Shown here: in pieces, positions 16,810-25,107 of the stretch | How positions within the stretch are numbered: position 1 is the stretch's first letter | How the letters are laid out: each line of letters opens with the position of its first letter | NCBI GenBank assembly: GCA_002428215.1 | Contig: DIUI01000013.1 | Coordinates: 1 to 32,569, forward strand | DNA: 32,569 nt | DNA from: Prolixibacteraceae bacterium UBA6162 | GTDB lineage: Bacteria; Bacteroidota; Bacteroidia; Bacteroidales; Prolixibacteraceae | Direction: 5' to 3' | Translations under genes and position numbers: made by a program | The notes under the pieces: model-generated | The model's database searches: none | What the model saw: the letters and a program-made list of their open reading frames with translations, nothing else | Told to the model about the DNA's origin: nothing

Positions 16810-18900
16810 ATGAAGAAATGGATTCTCCCCTCTATACTGCTGGTTTTTATGCAGTTTTCATGCAATCAGGTACCTCCTCCCGCGCCTTTTGGACCGCTGC
16901 CCAGCGAAAGGCAGCTTGCCTGGCATGAACTGGAATACTATGCATTTGTGCACTTTAACATGAATACTTTCTCCAATATGGAGTGGGGATTTGGCGATGA
17001 AGATCCTGCGTTGTTTAATCCAACGGAGCTGGATGTCCGCCAATGGACCAGAGTTTTTAAAGAGGCAGGAATGAAGGGTGTAATCATCACTGCCAAACAC
17101 CACGATGGATTTTGCTTATGGCCTTCAGCCTACACCGAGCATTCGGTTAAAAATTCACCCTGGCGCGATGGCAACGGAGATTTGCTGCGTGAGCTCGCCG
17201 ATGCTTGTCGCGAGTATGATTTGAAATTTGGGGTATATCTTTCCCCGTGGGACCGGAATCATGCTGATTATGGAACACCTGCTTACCTCGGCTATTTTCG
17301 CAATCAGCTTACTGAACTGCTTACCAATTACGGGGAGATTTTTGAGGTGTGGTTTGATGGTGCCAATGGGGGAACCGGCTGGTACGGAGGGGCCAACGAA
17401 GAACGAAAAATCGATAATCGTACCTATTATGAATGGGAAACTACCTTCGATTTAATCAGAGAGTTACAACCCAATGCCAACATCTTCTCCGATGGTGGTC
17501 CCGATGTTCGTTGGGTAGGTAATGAAGAGGGCTGGGCGCGACCTACCAACTGGAGTCTTCTTAAAAGGGCTGATTTTGCCCCGGGCATCGCCCAAAATCT
17601 GGAACACCTAAGGGCCGGCCAGGAAGATGGTACACATTGGGTTCCCGCCGAGGTAGATGTTTCAATCCGCCCGGGTTGGTATTATCACCCCTACGAAGAC
17701 CATAAAGTAAAAACCCTTCCACAGCTGCTCGATATTTATTACCATTCTGTGGGACGAAATGCCTCATTACTTCTGAATTTCCCGGTCGATACCCGTGGAT
17801 TGGTTCACGAAACCGATGTAGCAGCAGTAATGAAGCTCGCAGAAGCTCTGCGGGCTGATTTTGAGCACGATCTGGCCTACGGGAAAAAGATTGTTGCCTC
17901 CAATGTGCGGGGAAACTCAAAAAAATATGGTGCCAGTAATGTCCTGGGCAACAATTCTACCAAATATTGGTCAACCGACGATGGAATCACACAAGCTTCG
18001 CTTACCATTGATTTCGGTAACCCGTTGACATTTAACCGGTTTCTGGTTCAGGAATTTATCCCTTTGGGGCAGCGGGTGAGTCGCTTTTCTGTTGAAGCTC
18101 TTGTAAATGGAGTTTGGTCTACCATTGCTGAGGAGACTACCATAGGGTACAAAAGAATCCTTCGATTGCCGATTACAGAAGCGACCCAGCTGCGCTTTAA
18201 TGTTCTTGAATCGAAAGATGTACCGGTGATCTCCAACCTCCAGATTTTTAATGCCCCCCGGGTACTGGAGTTACCCAAAATAGAACGCAACAAGCAGGGA
18301 ATGGTAACCCTTTCTGCTGCCGATAGTGATATTGATGTTTATTATACTGTTGACGGAACAGATCCTGACGACGGTAGTTTGCTGTATCAGGCACCCTTCC
18401 TGTTTGACCGTAAAGGGGTAATTGCAGCTGTTGCCATAGACAGAACTACGGGACAGAAAGGTAGTATGTTGCGGCAGATGTTCGATCTTCCTGCAACCAG
18501 CTGGCGTGTTTTGGGACCATTGGCTCAACACCCTCAGATTGAGGCAATGTTCGACGGAAATAACGCTACCTCCTTTAATATTTCGGCCAATCTGCCCGCA
18601 GAAATAACCATCGATCTTGGAGAGATGGTTCCCCTGAGTGGTTTCAGGTACCTACCCGATCAGGGGCGTTGGAATACCGGTATCATCAGCCATTACGAAC
18701 TCTTTGTTAGCGAAGATGGCCGGAATTTTGGTACACCGGTTGCCTCCGGGGAGTTTGGAAATATTGTAAACAGTCCGATTTTTCAGCAGGTTGAATTTCC
18801 CACCGCTAATGCCCGATACATCAGATTCAGGGCAAACCGTGAAGCATCAGGGGCCAACCGGATGGGGATTGCCGAGTTCTCAATCATAACCGCCAATTAG
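16810..18900 (+). CDS. GH29 alpha-L-fucosidase with discoidin-type modules, probable lipoprotein
   Basis: A 696-residue exported glycosidase that removes L-fucose with retention of configuration. The N-terminus (MKKWILPSILLVFMQFSC) is a signal sequence with an imperfect lipobox and C18. The GH29 catalytic domain covers about residues 30-350 and includes AKHHDGFCLW (H97, H98) and the nucleophile block EVWFDGANGG with D183. Next come a discoidin/F5/8-C-like domain (about 360-485), a short chitobiase-C-like module (about 490-560, YYTVDGTDPDDGS), and a second discoidin-like domain (about 565-696). This layout resembles Bacteroidetes alpha-1,3/1,4-type GH29 enzymes, but linkage specificity is not proven. 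It precedes the thioesterase gene by 10 bases. No SusC/SusD pair is nearby, so this is not a classic polysaccharide utilisation locus. Confidence 0.92.
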   Translation: MKKWILPSILLVFMQFSCNQVPPPAPFGPLPSERQLAWHELEYYAFVHFNMNTFSNMEWGFGDEDPALFNPTELDVRQWTRVFKEAGMKGVIITAKHHDGFCLWPSAYTEHSVKNSPWRDGNGDLLRELADACREYDLKFGVYLSPWDRNHADYGTPAYLGYFRNQLTELLTNYGEIFEVWFDGANGGTGWYGGANEERKIDNRTYYEWETTFDLIRELQPNANIFSDGGPDVRWVGNEEGWARPTNWSLLKRADFAPGIAQNLEHLRAGQEDGTHWVPAEVDVSIRPGWYYHPYEDHKVKTLPQLLDIYYHSVGRNASLLLNFPVDTRGLVHETDVAAVMKLAEALRADFEHDLAYGKKIVASNVRGNSKKYGASNVLGNNSTKYWSTDDGITQASLTIDFGNPLTFNRFLVQEFIPLGQRVSRFSVEALVNGVWSTIAEETTIGYKRILRLPITEATQLRFNVLESKDVPVISNLQIFNAPRVLELPKIERNKQGMVTLSAADSDIDVYYTVDGTDPDDGSLLYQAPFLFDRKGVIAAVAIDRTTGQKGSMLRQMFDLPATSWRVLGPLAQHPQIEAMFDGNNATSFNISANLPAEITIDLGEMVPLSGFRYLPDQGRWNTGIISHYELFVSEDGRNFGTPVASGEFGNIVNSPIFQQVEFPTANARYIRFRANREASGANRMGIAEFSIITAN

Positions 18901-18910
18901 TTTTTTAGCT

Positions 18911-19321
18911 ATGTATATAAGTGAAACGCAAATAAGGGTATGTTATGGCGACACCGACATGATGGGCATCGTCTACTATGGTACCTATCCCCGTTACTAC
19001 GAAATATCGCGTACCGAATGGCTTCGGGCGCGTGGTATAACCTATCGTGAAATTGAGGAGGCTGGCGTTGCCTGGCCCATTCGCAGTCTCAATATTCACT
19101 ATCTTAAACCGGCCTATTACGACGACTTGCTGACTTTGCGTACTATAGTAAAAGAGCTGCCCCTGGTGAAGTTTAATATTCGAACCGAAATCTATAATCC
19201 GCAAAATGAGTTGATCAACTACGGTGACGTGGTCTTGGTTTCCACCGACAAAAATACCGGCAAGGTGATAAAAACACCCGAATGGTTGTTGCAACGATTC
19301 AGAGAGATGAACCTGAAGTAA
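18911..19321 (+). CDS. YbgC/FadM-type acyl-CoA thioesterase (4HBT hot-dog fold)
   Basis: A 136-residue single hot-dog-fold protein that hydrolyses acyl-CoA thioesters in the cytoplasm. The family signature is near the N-terminus: VCYGDTDMMGIVYYGTYPRYYE, with D16 at the usual catalytic Asp position and the Y..Y pattern after it. The length fits the family (about 130-140). The start ATG lies 10 bases after the fucosidase stop. It begins a run of cotranscribed, unrelated-looking genes. The acyl substrate cannot be told from sequence. Confidence 0.87.
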   Translation: MYISETQIRVCYGDTDMMGIVYYGTYPRYYEISRTEWLRARGITYREIEEAGVAWPIRSLNIHYLKPAYYDDLLTLRTIVKELPLVKFNIRTEIYNPQNELINYGDVVLVSTDKNTGKVIKTPEWLLQRFREMNLK

Positions 19322-19374
19322 AAAGCCTGCCCGTATAAGCAGTGCTTGTTATAATTACTACAAATTCTTAAGCA

Positions 19375-19908
19375 ATGGAAGAGTTTACAATTGGAACAAA
19401 AGTGGATCATCCCCGCTATGGCGAGGGAATAATTGGTGGCGAAAATTTGGTAGCATACGAGGTATACTTTGCCCGTGGAGGGAAAGTTGAAATTACCAAA
19501 CGAAGCAATGATCTTACGATTATTGAGGCCGGACAGGCCGTTCGGTCGGGTAATATGCTTTCTCTCGATGAGGTAGAACAGGTGCTGGTAAGTCTGCTCG
19601 ACAGGTTTCAGGGGTTGTCGTATGCAGCACCCCTTGGCGATAAATGGATAGGGGGCACCATCGAACTGAAACCGGGGAAGTCAGGTTTGCAGCCTAAAGA
19701 GATTCCCATCGAAACATTCTTCCATAAAATAGTTATGGTTCGCGACCGGCTCCGGGTGTTGGAACAAAACATCAATTCGCATTCAGTGCTTACCGACGAG
19801 GAGAAGGTTAATCTGCAGCAATATATAACCAGAGTATATGGTTCTCTAACAACTTTCAATATTTTGTTTGCCGACAAGGAAGACTATTTTGTGGGAGCAA
19901 AATCCTGA
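19375..19908 (+). CDS. Uncharacterised protein with Tudor/CarD-like N-terminal motif
   Basis: I do not recognise a named family. The 177-residue protein is acidic to neutral, with no signal peptide and no membrane segment, so it is probably cytoplasmic. The first 45 residues (FTIGTKVDHPRYGEGIIGG, then YEVYFARGGKVEI) look like the small beta-barrel found at the ends of UvrD/PcrA helicases and in CarD-like proteins, which often bind nucleic acid or RNA polymerase. The rest (about 60-177) is mostly helical, with a central segment VMVRDRLRVLEQNINSHSVL and a C-terminal LFADKEDYFVGAK block. It lies 53 bases after the thioesterase gene in the same direction. Function unknown. Confidence 0.7.
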   Translation: MEEFTIGTKVDHPRYGEGIIGGENLVAYEVYFARGGKVEITKRSNDLTIIEAGQAVRSGNMLSLDEVEQVLVSLLDRFQGLSYAAPLGDKWIGGTIELKPGKSGLQPKEIPIETFFHKIVMVRDRLRVLEQNINSHSVLTDEEKVNLQQYITRVYGSLTTFNILFADKEDYFVGAKS

Positions 19909-19947
19909 CAAATGCTCATTGGATAAAGCTATTAGCGCAACTTGATT

Positions 19948-20859
19948 ATGAAAAACCTAACTACTGCCTTGTTAATTGTGCTTTCATATGTTATGGTTTC
20001 CGGGCAACAGCATCGAATTCCTGTTTGGCCCGATGGTCCTCCCAACAGCAATGGGATTACTGTTCCTGAGGAGCAATTTGACGGAGTGCGCATCAGGAAC
20101 GTTTCCGTGCCTGAAATGTTTGTCTATTTACCCGAAGCATCCTTGAATACTGGTGCTGCTGTTGTAATTTGTCCGGGTGGAGGCTATCAGGTTTTGGCCA
20201 TGGATCACGAAGGACACGACATGGCCCGCTGGCTTGCCGATAATGGCATTGCAGGAATTGTGTTAAAATATCGCTTACCCAACGGACACCATGAGATCCC
20301 CGCAACCGATGCCCGACAAGCCATCAGGACAGTTCGGGCAAATGCTGCAGAGTGGGGTATCGATATCCACAAGGTTGGAGTAGCAGGCTCTTCTGCTGGT
20401 GGTCACTTAGCAGCTACAGTCGGTACCCGATTCGATTCAGGCAATTTTGATTCAGAAGAGGGCCCGGGAGCGATGAGCAGCCGCCCTGATTTTTTGCTGC
20501 TGCTTTACCCGGTTATTTCGCTGAAAGAAGAGTGGGTGCATGCAGGATCTCGGCGTAGTTTGCTGGGCGATGGTAATTTGAATTATGAACTTGTGGCATT
20601 CTACTCCAACGAATTGCATGCTACTGCCGAAACTCCACCCACATTTCTGGTTTTGGCTGATAATGACCGCACAGTGGTGCCGCACCATTCGGTAATGTTT
20701 TACATGGCACTTAAATCGCACGGGGTGCCCGCCGAAATGCACATATTTCAAGAGGGTGGACATGGTTTTGGAATGCGGAAAAATAGTCTGCCTTCCGATG
20801 ATTGGCCCAATCTGTTTTTACAGTGGATGATTGCCCGGAAAATTGTCGAGTCTCCTTAA
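19948..20859 (+). CDS. Exported alpha/beta hydrolase, BD-FAE/acetylxylan esterase-like
   Basis: A 303-residue secreted esterase with a signal peptide (MKNLTTALLIVLSYVMVSGQ). The mature protein opens with IPVWPDGPPNSNG, common in these Bacteroidetes enzymes. The oxyanion-hole block is VVICPGGGYQVLAMDHEGHD, the nucleophile elbow is GSSAGGHLA with S149, the acid is probably D240 in LADNDRTV, and the His is H272 in EGGHGFGM. Related enzymes remove acetyl or feruloyl groups from plant polysaccharides. The ATG at 19948 is chosen over the in-frame TTG at 19942 because it begins the signal peptide cleanly. It belongs to the same plus-strand run as the fucosidase, consistent with glycan deacylation, but the substrate is unproven. 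Confidence 0.85.
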   Translation: MKNLTTALLIVLSYVMVSGQQHRIPVWPDGPPNSNGITVPEEQFDGVRIRNVSVPEMFVYLPEASLNTGAAVVICPGGGYQVLAMDHEGHDMARWLADNGIAGIVLKYRLPNGHHEIPATDARQAIRTVRANAAEWGIDIHKVGVAGSSAGGHLAATVGTRFDSGNFDSEEGPGAMSSRPDFLLLLYPVISLKEEWVHAGSRRSLLGDGNLNYELVAFYSNELHATAETPPTFLVLADNDRTVVPHHSVMFYMALKSHGVPAEMHIFQEGGHGFGMRKNSLPSDDWPNLFLQWMIARKIVESP

Positions 20860-20868
20860 TTACTCCAA

Positions 20869-21444
20869 ATGTCAGTTAACAAGAACCATCCTACAGAGGT
20901 TATAAAGTTTTGTCCGCGCTGCGGTTCTCATAGCTTTGAAATTGTAACTGAGCGCTCCTTCCTGTGCGGCGATTGTGGATTTAACCTCTATGTCAATTCG
21001 GCTGCGGCAGTGGCGTGTCTGATTTTTAATGCCGGGGGAGAGCTGTTGCTGACACGACGCGCGATCGAACCCCACAAGGGCACCCTCGATTTGCCCGGAG
21101 GTTTTGTTGATCCCGGGGAGCGTGCAGAAGATGCGGTAAGACGTGAGCTGAAGGAAGAACTCGGCCTGGAAGTTCTCCGTATGAGCTATCTGGATTCACG
21201 ACCCAATGAATATACCTTTGGCGGAATTACTGTCTTTACAACCGATCTGGCTTTTATGATTGAACCCGAATCGCTCCAAAACATTGCTGCTGCCGATGAT
21301 ATAAGCAGTTTTATCTGGATGCGGCCGAATGATGTTAAGGATACAGATATACCGGCTGGTAGTATACGTTATTTTGTTAAAAATCTGGCCGCTCACATCC
21401 TCGCGCATGAGCGGGATAAGGAATCTGATTTTCGCCCCGTTTGA
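20869..21444 (+). CDS. Nudix hydrolase with N-terminal zinc ribbon
   Basis: A 191-residue protein that should hydrolyse a nucleoside-diphosphate-linked compound (NADH-pyrophosphatase-like or ADP-sugar type). A four-Cys zinc ribbon is at the N-terminus: C15-x-x-C18 and C33-x-x-C36 (CPRCGS and CGDCGF). The Nudix box begins at G78 and reads GFVDPGERAEDAVRRELKEE followed by LGL, with all catalytic Glu residues present. The ribbon-plus-Nudix layout resembles NudC but lacks its longer N-terminal domain. The ATG lies 9 bases after the upstream esterase stop; the next gene begins 54 bases downstream. Substrate unknown. Confidence 0.9.
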   Translation: MSVNKNHPTEVIKFCPRCGSHSFEIVTERSFLCGDCGFNLYVNSAAAVACLIFNAGGELLLTRRAIEPHKGTLDLPGGFVDPGERAEDAVRRELKEELGLEVLRMSYLDSRPNEYTFGGITVFTTDLAFMIEPESLQNIAAADDISSFIWMRPNDVKDTDIPAGSIRYFVKNLAAHILAHERDKESDFRPV

Positions 21445-21498
21445 ATCCTTTTCACCTATGACATAAGGGGTGGTTATTAACAAACCTATGGAATCGCA

Positions 21499-23280
21499 AT
21501 GAGCAACACAATTGCAGACCGATTAGCCCACGTGCGAAAGATAATGTATCGCGAAAAGGTGGATGCACTCTACATTTCGGGCACCGACCCCCATCTAAGC
21601 GAATACCTTTGCGAACATTGGCAGACCCGGCGATTCTTCACCGGGTTCAGTGGATCATACGGCGAAGTTGTAGTTTTACCACAATCCGCAGGATTGTGGA
21701 CAGACACGCGTTACTTTCTGCAGGCACAGCAGGAATTGGAGGGCAGTGGTATAGCGATGCATAAGCTAAGGGTGCCGGAAGCAGTTCCAGTGATCGATTG
21801 GTTACTTATGCATCTTTCGCCGGGTAATCGGCTCGCTGTCGATCCTTTTTCACTGCCTTACGCTACCTATCAGCATTTTAAGGACAAGCTTCGAACTAAA
21901 AATATAGAATTGGTAATGCTACCAGAGCTCTTGAATGAGGTCTGGACCAACCGGCCTGCTCTACCGCAAAGAGAAATTTTTGCAATGCCCGATCAAATAG
22001 CAGGAATGTCAGTTTCTGAAAAGCTCGAGGCTGTTGCAACAGCTTTATCGTCCCGACAAACAACTGCAATGGTTCTCTCTGCCCTTGATGAGGTTGCATG
22101 GCTTTTTAACCTGCGTGGCAGCGATATTCAGTATGCACCTCTGTTTATGGCCTATGCCGTTATTGGTATTCATACCCGTAAAATATTTGTGCATAAAAGG
22201 TCTTTAAGCAGAGAAGCACTTAATATGCTCTCCATGAATGGTGTCGAGGTGCACGATTACGAAATGGTTATTGATTCTCTAAGAGAAATGGGCCACGAAA
22301 TATTCTTGGTTGACCCAAATTCGATCTCCACTGCGGTATGGTTTCAGGTTAGCAAAGCTAACTACCGCTTGGCCGACAGAAGTCTTGTAGCTACTATGAA
22401 GGCTGCAAAAAATGCAACCGAGATAGATGGTTTCAGGCAGGCAATGCTCAAGGATGGGGTGGTTATGGTTACGTTCCTTAAGTGGTTGAATGATACCGTT
22501 GGATTAGAGCCGGTAACGGAGTTCGATGTAAGTAAAAAACTTGCCGAATTGCGCAGCCATCAACCTGGATTTGTTTGCGAGAGCTTCGAGCCAATATCTG
22601 CCTATCGCGATCACGGTGCAATGGTTCATTTGTCGGTCGATGCCGGTAATGCCTATCCGCTCGAACCCATAGGAGTTTTGCTCACTGATTCGGGGGGGCA
22701 ATACTTGACGGGCACCACCGATATTACCCGCACTGTCGCTTTAGGGGAAGTAACCATGCAGCAAAAGCGCGACTTTACCCTGGTACTGAAAGGTATGATT
22801 AAACTTTCGATGGCTGTTTTTCCCTATGGAACCAAAGGCATTCAACTCGATACGCTGGCCCGGCAGTCGCTTTGGGAGGACGGTCTGAACTATGGACATG
22901 GGACAGGGCATGGTGTCGGACATTTTCTTAGCGTACATGAGGGACCTGTTAGCATTCGACCGGAGTGCAATCCGAATGAAATTGTGCCCGGCATGATTTT
23001 TTCCAATGAACCGGGTGTTTACAGGGAGGGGGAATACGGGATTCGTATTGAAAATTTACTCGTGTGCGTTGAGAAAAAAACCACCCCTTTTGGGCGGTTT
23101 CTCGGTTTTGAGACCTTAACTTTATGTCCCATCGACACCAGACTTGTACTTCCGGAACTCTTACTTCCAGATGAACGGCAATGGCTCAACGACTACCACT
23201 CTTCTGTCAGGAAAGCCCTTTCTCCTATGCTGGACGATGTGCTGCAATCCTATTTAACAGCTATAACCGAAGCAATTTAA
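21499..23280 (+). CDS. Xaa-Pro aminopeptidase (M24B, three-domain type)
   Basis: A 593-residue metallopeptidase that removes the N-terminal residue before proline. It has two creatinase-like N-terminal domains (about 1-145 and 155-310) and a C-terminal pita-bread catalytic domain. Metal ligands are visible: D397 and D408 (LTDSG and TGTTDITRT), H471 (GHGTGHGVGHF), E504 (FSNEPGVY) and E518 (GIRIENLL). Ligand spacing (11, 63, 33, 14) is close to the human XPNPEP1-type enzyme and differs from the shorter E. coli PepP, so this is the long form. No signal peptide, so cytoplasmic. The stop TAA shares its last base with the ATG of the dipeptidase gene, implying coupled translation and a joint role in peptide breakdown. 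Confidence 0.93.
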   Translation: MSNTIADRLAHVRKIMYREKVDALYISGTDPHLSEYLCEHWQTRRFFTGFSGSYGEVVVLPQSAGLWTDTRYFLQAQQELEGSGIAMHKLRVPEAVPVIDWLLMHLSPGNRLAVDPFSLPYATYQHFKDKLRTKNIELVMLPELLNEVWTNRPALPQREIFAMPDQIAGMSVSEKLEAVATALSSRQTTAMVLSALDEVAWLFNLRGSDIQYAPLFMAYAVIGIHTRKIFVHKRSLSREALNMLSMNGVEVHDYEMVIDSLREMGHEIFLVDPNSISTAVWFQVSKANYRLADRSLVATMKAAKNATEIDGFRQAMLKDGVVMVTFLKWLNDTVGLEPVTEFDVSKKLAELRSHQPGFVCESFEPISAYRDHGAMVHLSVDAGNAYPLEPIGVLLTDSGGQYLTGTTDITRTVALGEVTMQQKRDFTLVLKGMIKLSMAVFPYGTKGIQLDTLARQSLWEDGLNYGHGTGHGVGHFLSVHEGPVSIRPECNPNEIVPGMIFSNEPGVYREGEYGIRIENLLVCVEKKTTPFGRFLGFETLTLCPIDTRLVLPELLLPDERQWLNDYHSSVRKALSPMLDDVLQSYLTAITEAI

Positions 23281-24002
23281 TGTGTTATGCTATGGTCTTT
23301 CGCTTACCCCGCATCCTCCGAAAAATTTGGCTGCCTGTTGCGATTTTATTCATAGCAGCCTGCTCTCCGGCAATCAGGGTAGAGCGCAACCCTTATCAGC
23401 TCGATCTGATTACTGATGTTCAGGTATACCATACGCTCGTCGACCAAAATCCTCCAATGAAAATGGTCGATCTCGAAGAAAGGATACCGGGTATTTTACT
23501 CGATGTACGTTATGCCACCGATGATAACTTTACCGGTGAAGTTATCTACACCCTCCCAAAAGCATTTCTTCGGCAACCTGTTGCTCATGCGCTTGCCGGG
23601 GTGACCGACTCGCTGTCCCGATTAGGTTTAGGATTGAAGATCTGGGATGCCTACCGACCATATGCAGCTACGCTTCGTTTCTTCGAGGTTTATCCAGATA
23701 CAAATTTTGTGGCAAATCCCCGCGTTGGATCAAGGCACAACCGCGGATGTGCTGTCGACCTTACCCTGATAGATTTGGTGAGCGGTCTGGAGTTGGAAAT
23801 GCCCACCGATTTCGATGACTTTTCCCGTCAGGCGCATCCAACCTGCACTGAGCTTTCTGAGGCAGCCATTGCCAACCGAGAATTGTTATTCGGCATTATG
23901 AAGCACTTCGGTTTTTTACATTACTCCACCGAGTGGTGGCACTTCGATTTTGAAGGGTGGGAAAATTTTCCTCTAATGGATCTCGCTTTTGAAGAGCTCT
24001 AA
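23280..24002 (+). CDS. VanX/DdpX-type D-Ala-D-Ala dipeptidase, lipoprotein
   Basis: A zinc dipeptidase of family M15D that splits D-alanyl-D-alanine. About 240 residues. The N-terminus (LRKIWLPVAILFIAACSP) is a lipoprotein signal with lipobox IAAC and lipidated Cys at C28 (start 23280) or C24 (start 23292, MVFRL), so the enzyme sits in the periplasm. Zinc and catalytic residues are all present: S151-R-H153-N-R-G-C-A-V-D160 (the SxHxxGxAxD motif) and E218-W-W-H221. The family block DVRYATDDNFTG lies near the start of the domain. An in-frame ATG at 23181 lies inside the upstream gene and would break the signal peptide, so it is rejected. This is more likely peptidoglycan dipeptide use than vancomycin resistance, since no VanH/VanA genes are present. 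Confidence 0.9.
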   Translation: MCYAMVFRLPRILRKIWLPVAILFIAACSPAIRVERNPYQLDLITDVQVYHTLVDQNPPMKMVDLEERIPGILLDVRYATDDNFTGEVIYTLPKAFLRQPVAHALAGVTDSLSRLGLGLKIWDAYRPYAATLRFFEVYPDTNFVANPRVGSRHNRGCAVDLTLIDLVSGLELEMPTDFDDFSRQAHPTCTELSEAAIANRELLFGIMKHFGFLHYSTEWWHFDFEGWENFPLMDLAFEEL

Positions 24003-24198
24003 CAGCTACACTCTTTTAGCAATTGCAGACCAGCGCTGCCTGAATCCCATCTGGTTGTTTTTTGGTTTTTGATTCTGTTAATTGAAGCCCTTCTAATTCG
24101 GGAATAGATCAGTTTGAAACCAACGATCATCCATCAACTTTTTAACTGAAGCATCAGGTTTGAGTGAAAATATTTTATAAAAACTAAACAATTAGGTG

Positions 24199-24220
24199 TA
24201 TAACTAAATAAATAGTTATA
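24199..24220. promoter_or_regulatory. Candidate operator: perfect 8-bp inverted repeat
   Basis: TATAACTA (24199-24206) and TAGTTATA (24213-24220) are perfect inverted repeats with a 6-base spacer. The right arm overlaps the first two bases of an exact -7 element, a classic repressor position. The likely ligand is the BlaI/MecI-type repressor encoded at 25144, though the sequence differs from the staphylococcal TACA/TGTA operator. Confidence 0.5.
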
Positions 24221-24226
24221 ACTTTG
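24219..24226 (+). promoter_or_regulatory. -7 promoter element for the TonB2-BlaI-BlaR1 cluster
   Basis: TAACTTTG is an exact TAnnTTTG match, with the ATG of the first gene 44 bases downstream. The surrounding 60 bases are very A+T-rich. The -33 region is weak. It overlaps the inverted repeat at 24199-24220. Confidence 0.6.
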
Positions 24227-24269
24227 TTATGACCAATTTAAACTAATACAACCCTAAAAATTAACGGTT

Positions 24270-25055
24270 ATGAACAGAGTAGTATTCTTTTTCGCATGGC
24301 TTACGGTATTTCTTATTGTAGGGAACCTCTGTAACGCTCAGTTTGAAAAACCAAAGGAAAAACCAGTCTTTTTTATTGTCGAGGAGATGCCTGAATTTCC
24401 GGGAGGGGAGGCTGCCTTGCGACAGCATTTGGCAATGTCTATCAGCTATCCGGCCAAGGCAAAGGAGAACGGGATTGAAGGGCGCGTTTACATCTCCTTT
24501 GTGGTGGATGAAACAGGCGCTGTTACCGATGCCACAGTCGCAAGGGGAGTTGATATAACCCTCGACCAAGAGGCTTTGAGGGTAGTTGGGGATTTGCCAA
24601 AGTGGCAACCCGGGAGGCAACGTGGCGAGAACGTAAAGGTTGCTTATACTGTTCCGATCAATTTTGTATTGAGCGATAAGGGCAGTTCTGCAGTCGATAG
24701 TAACGAAAGAAAAACAGTCACAGTTGAAACCGTCCGCCAACCCAAAAATTTAGAGGGTATTGTAATGCCGCGGTTTCCCAGTGGTGAGGCGGCGCTAATG
24801 GCTTACCTGGCAAATAATTTGGTGTATCCTAAAGATGCTGCTAAAGATGGAGTTCAGGGCAAGGTTTTGGTTCAGTTTTTGGTTGACAAGGATGGTTATG
24901 TGTCGGGAGCGGCAGTCGTAAAGGGAGTGCATGAATTGCTCGATGCAGAAGCCTTGCGTGTTATTAGTCAGATGCCGAAATGGATTCCCGGAAGTTTTGA
25001 GGGTGAGCCGGTGCAAATGAATCTGGTACTTCCCGTCCAATTTGCACTGAAGTAA
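24270..25055 (+). CDS. Periplasmic protein with two TonB C-terminal domains
   Basis: A 261-residue protein. Residues 1-23 (VVFFFAWLTVFLIVGNLCNA) look like a cleavable signal peptide, so the mature protein would be soluble in the periplasm. Two TonB C-terminal domains follow: domain 1 at about 32-134 (PVFFIVEEMPEFPGGEAAL to VAYTVPINF) and domain 2 at about 164-261 (MPRFPSGEAALMAYL to LPVQFALK). A true TonB energy transducer needs an N-terminal membrane anchor and a long proline-rich spacer to reach ExbB/ExbD; neither is seen, and no exbBD genes are nearby. Domain 1 is about 70% identical to the C-terminal domain of the M56 protease at 25508. It may therefore be a partner or ligand of that sensor rather than an energy transducer. 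It is the first gene of the cluster, downstream of a candidate operator. Confidence 0.82.
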   Translation: MNRVVFFFAWLTVFLIVGNLCNAQFEKPKEKPVFFIVEEMPEFPGGEAALRQHLAMSISYPAKAKENGIEGRVYISFVVDETGAVTDATVARGVDITLDQEALRVVGDLPKWQPGRQRGENVKVAYTVPINFVLSDKGSSAVDSNERKTVTVETVRQPKNLEGIVMPRFPSGEAALMAYLANNLVYPKDAAKDGVQGKVLVQFLVDKDGYVSGAAVVKGVHELLDAEALRVISQMPKWIPGSFEGEPVQMNLVLPVQFALK

Positions 25056-25070
25056 CTGTCAATGAAAGAG

Positions 25071-25107
25071 AAATTTACATCGGTCGCAAATTTGATTCTG
25101 TAAATTT
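25071..25107. repeat. 9-bp perfect inverted repeat upstream of the BlaI-type gene
   Basis: AAATTTACA (25071-25079) and TGTAAATTT (25099-25107) flank a 19-base spacer in the gap between the TonB2 and BlaI-type genes. The TACA/TGTA ends match half-sites of BlaI/MecI operators, but the spacing is wider than usual. It could instead be a stem-loop in the shared mRNA. Confidence 0.4.

Noticed and set aside
23181..23279. Upstream in-frame ATG giving a 273-residue form of the VanX-like protein
   Set aside because: The extra 33 residues lie inside the aminopeptidase gene in another frame and would bury the lipoprotein signal; the start at 23280 or 23292 is better.
23280..24002. Vancomycin-resistance (van) cluster
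   Set aside because: No vanH, vanA/B ligase, vanR or vanS is present; a lipoprotein M15D dipeptidase alone fits dipeptide recycling.
24003..24198. Small gene or structured RNA downstream of the VanX-like gene
   Set aside because: Frames are broken by stops and no stable stem or known RNA motif is visible.
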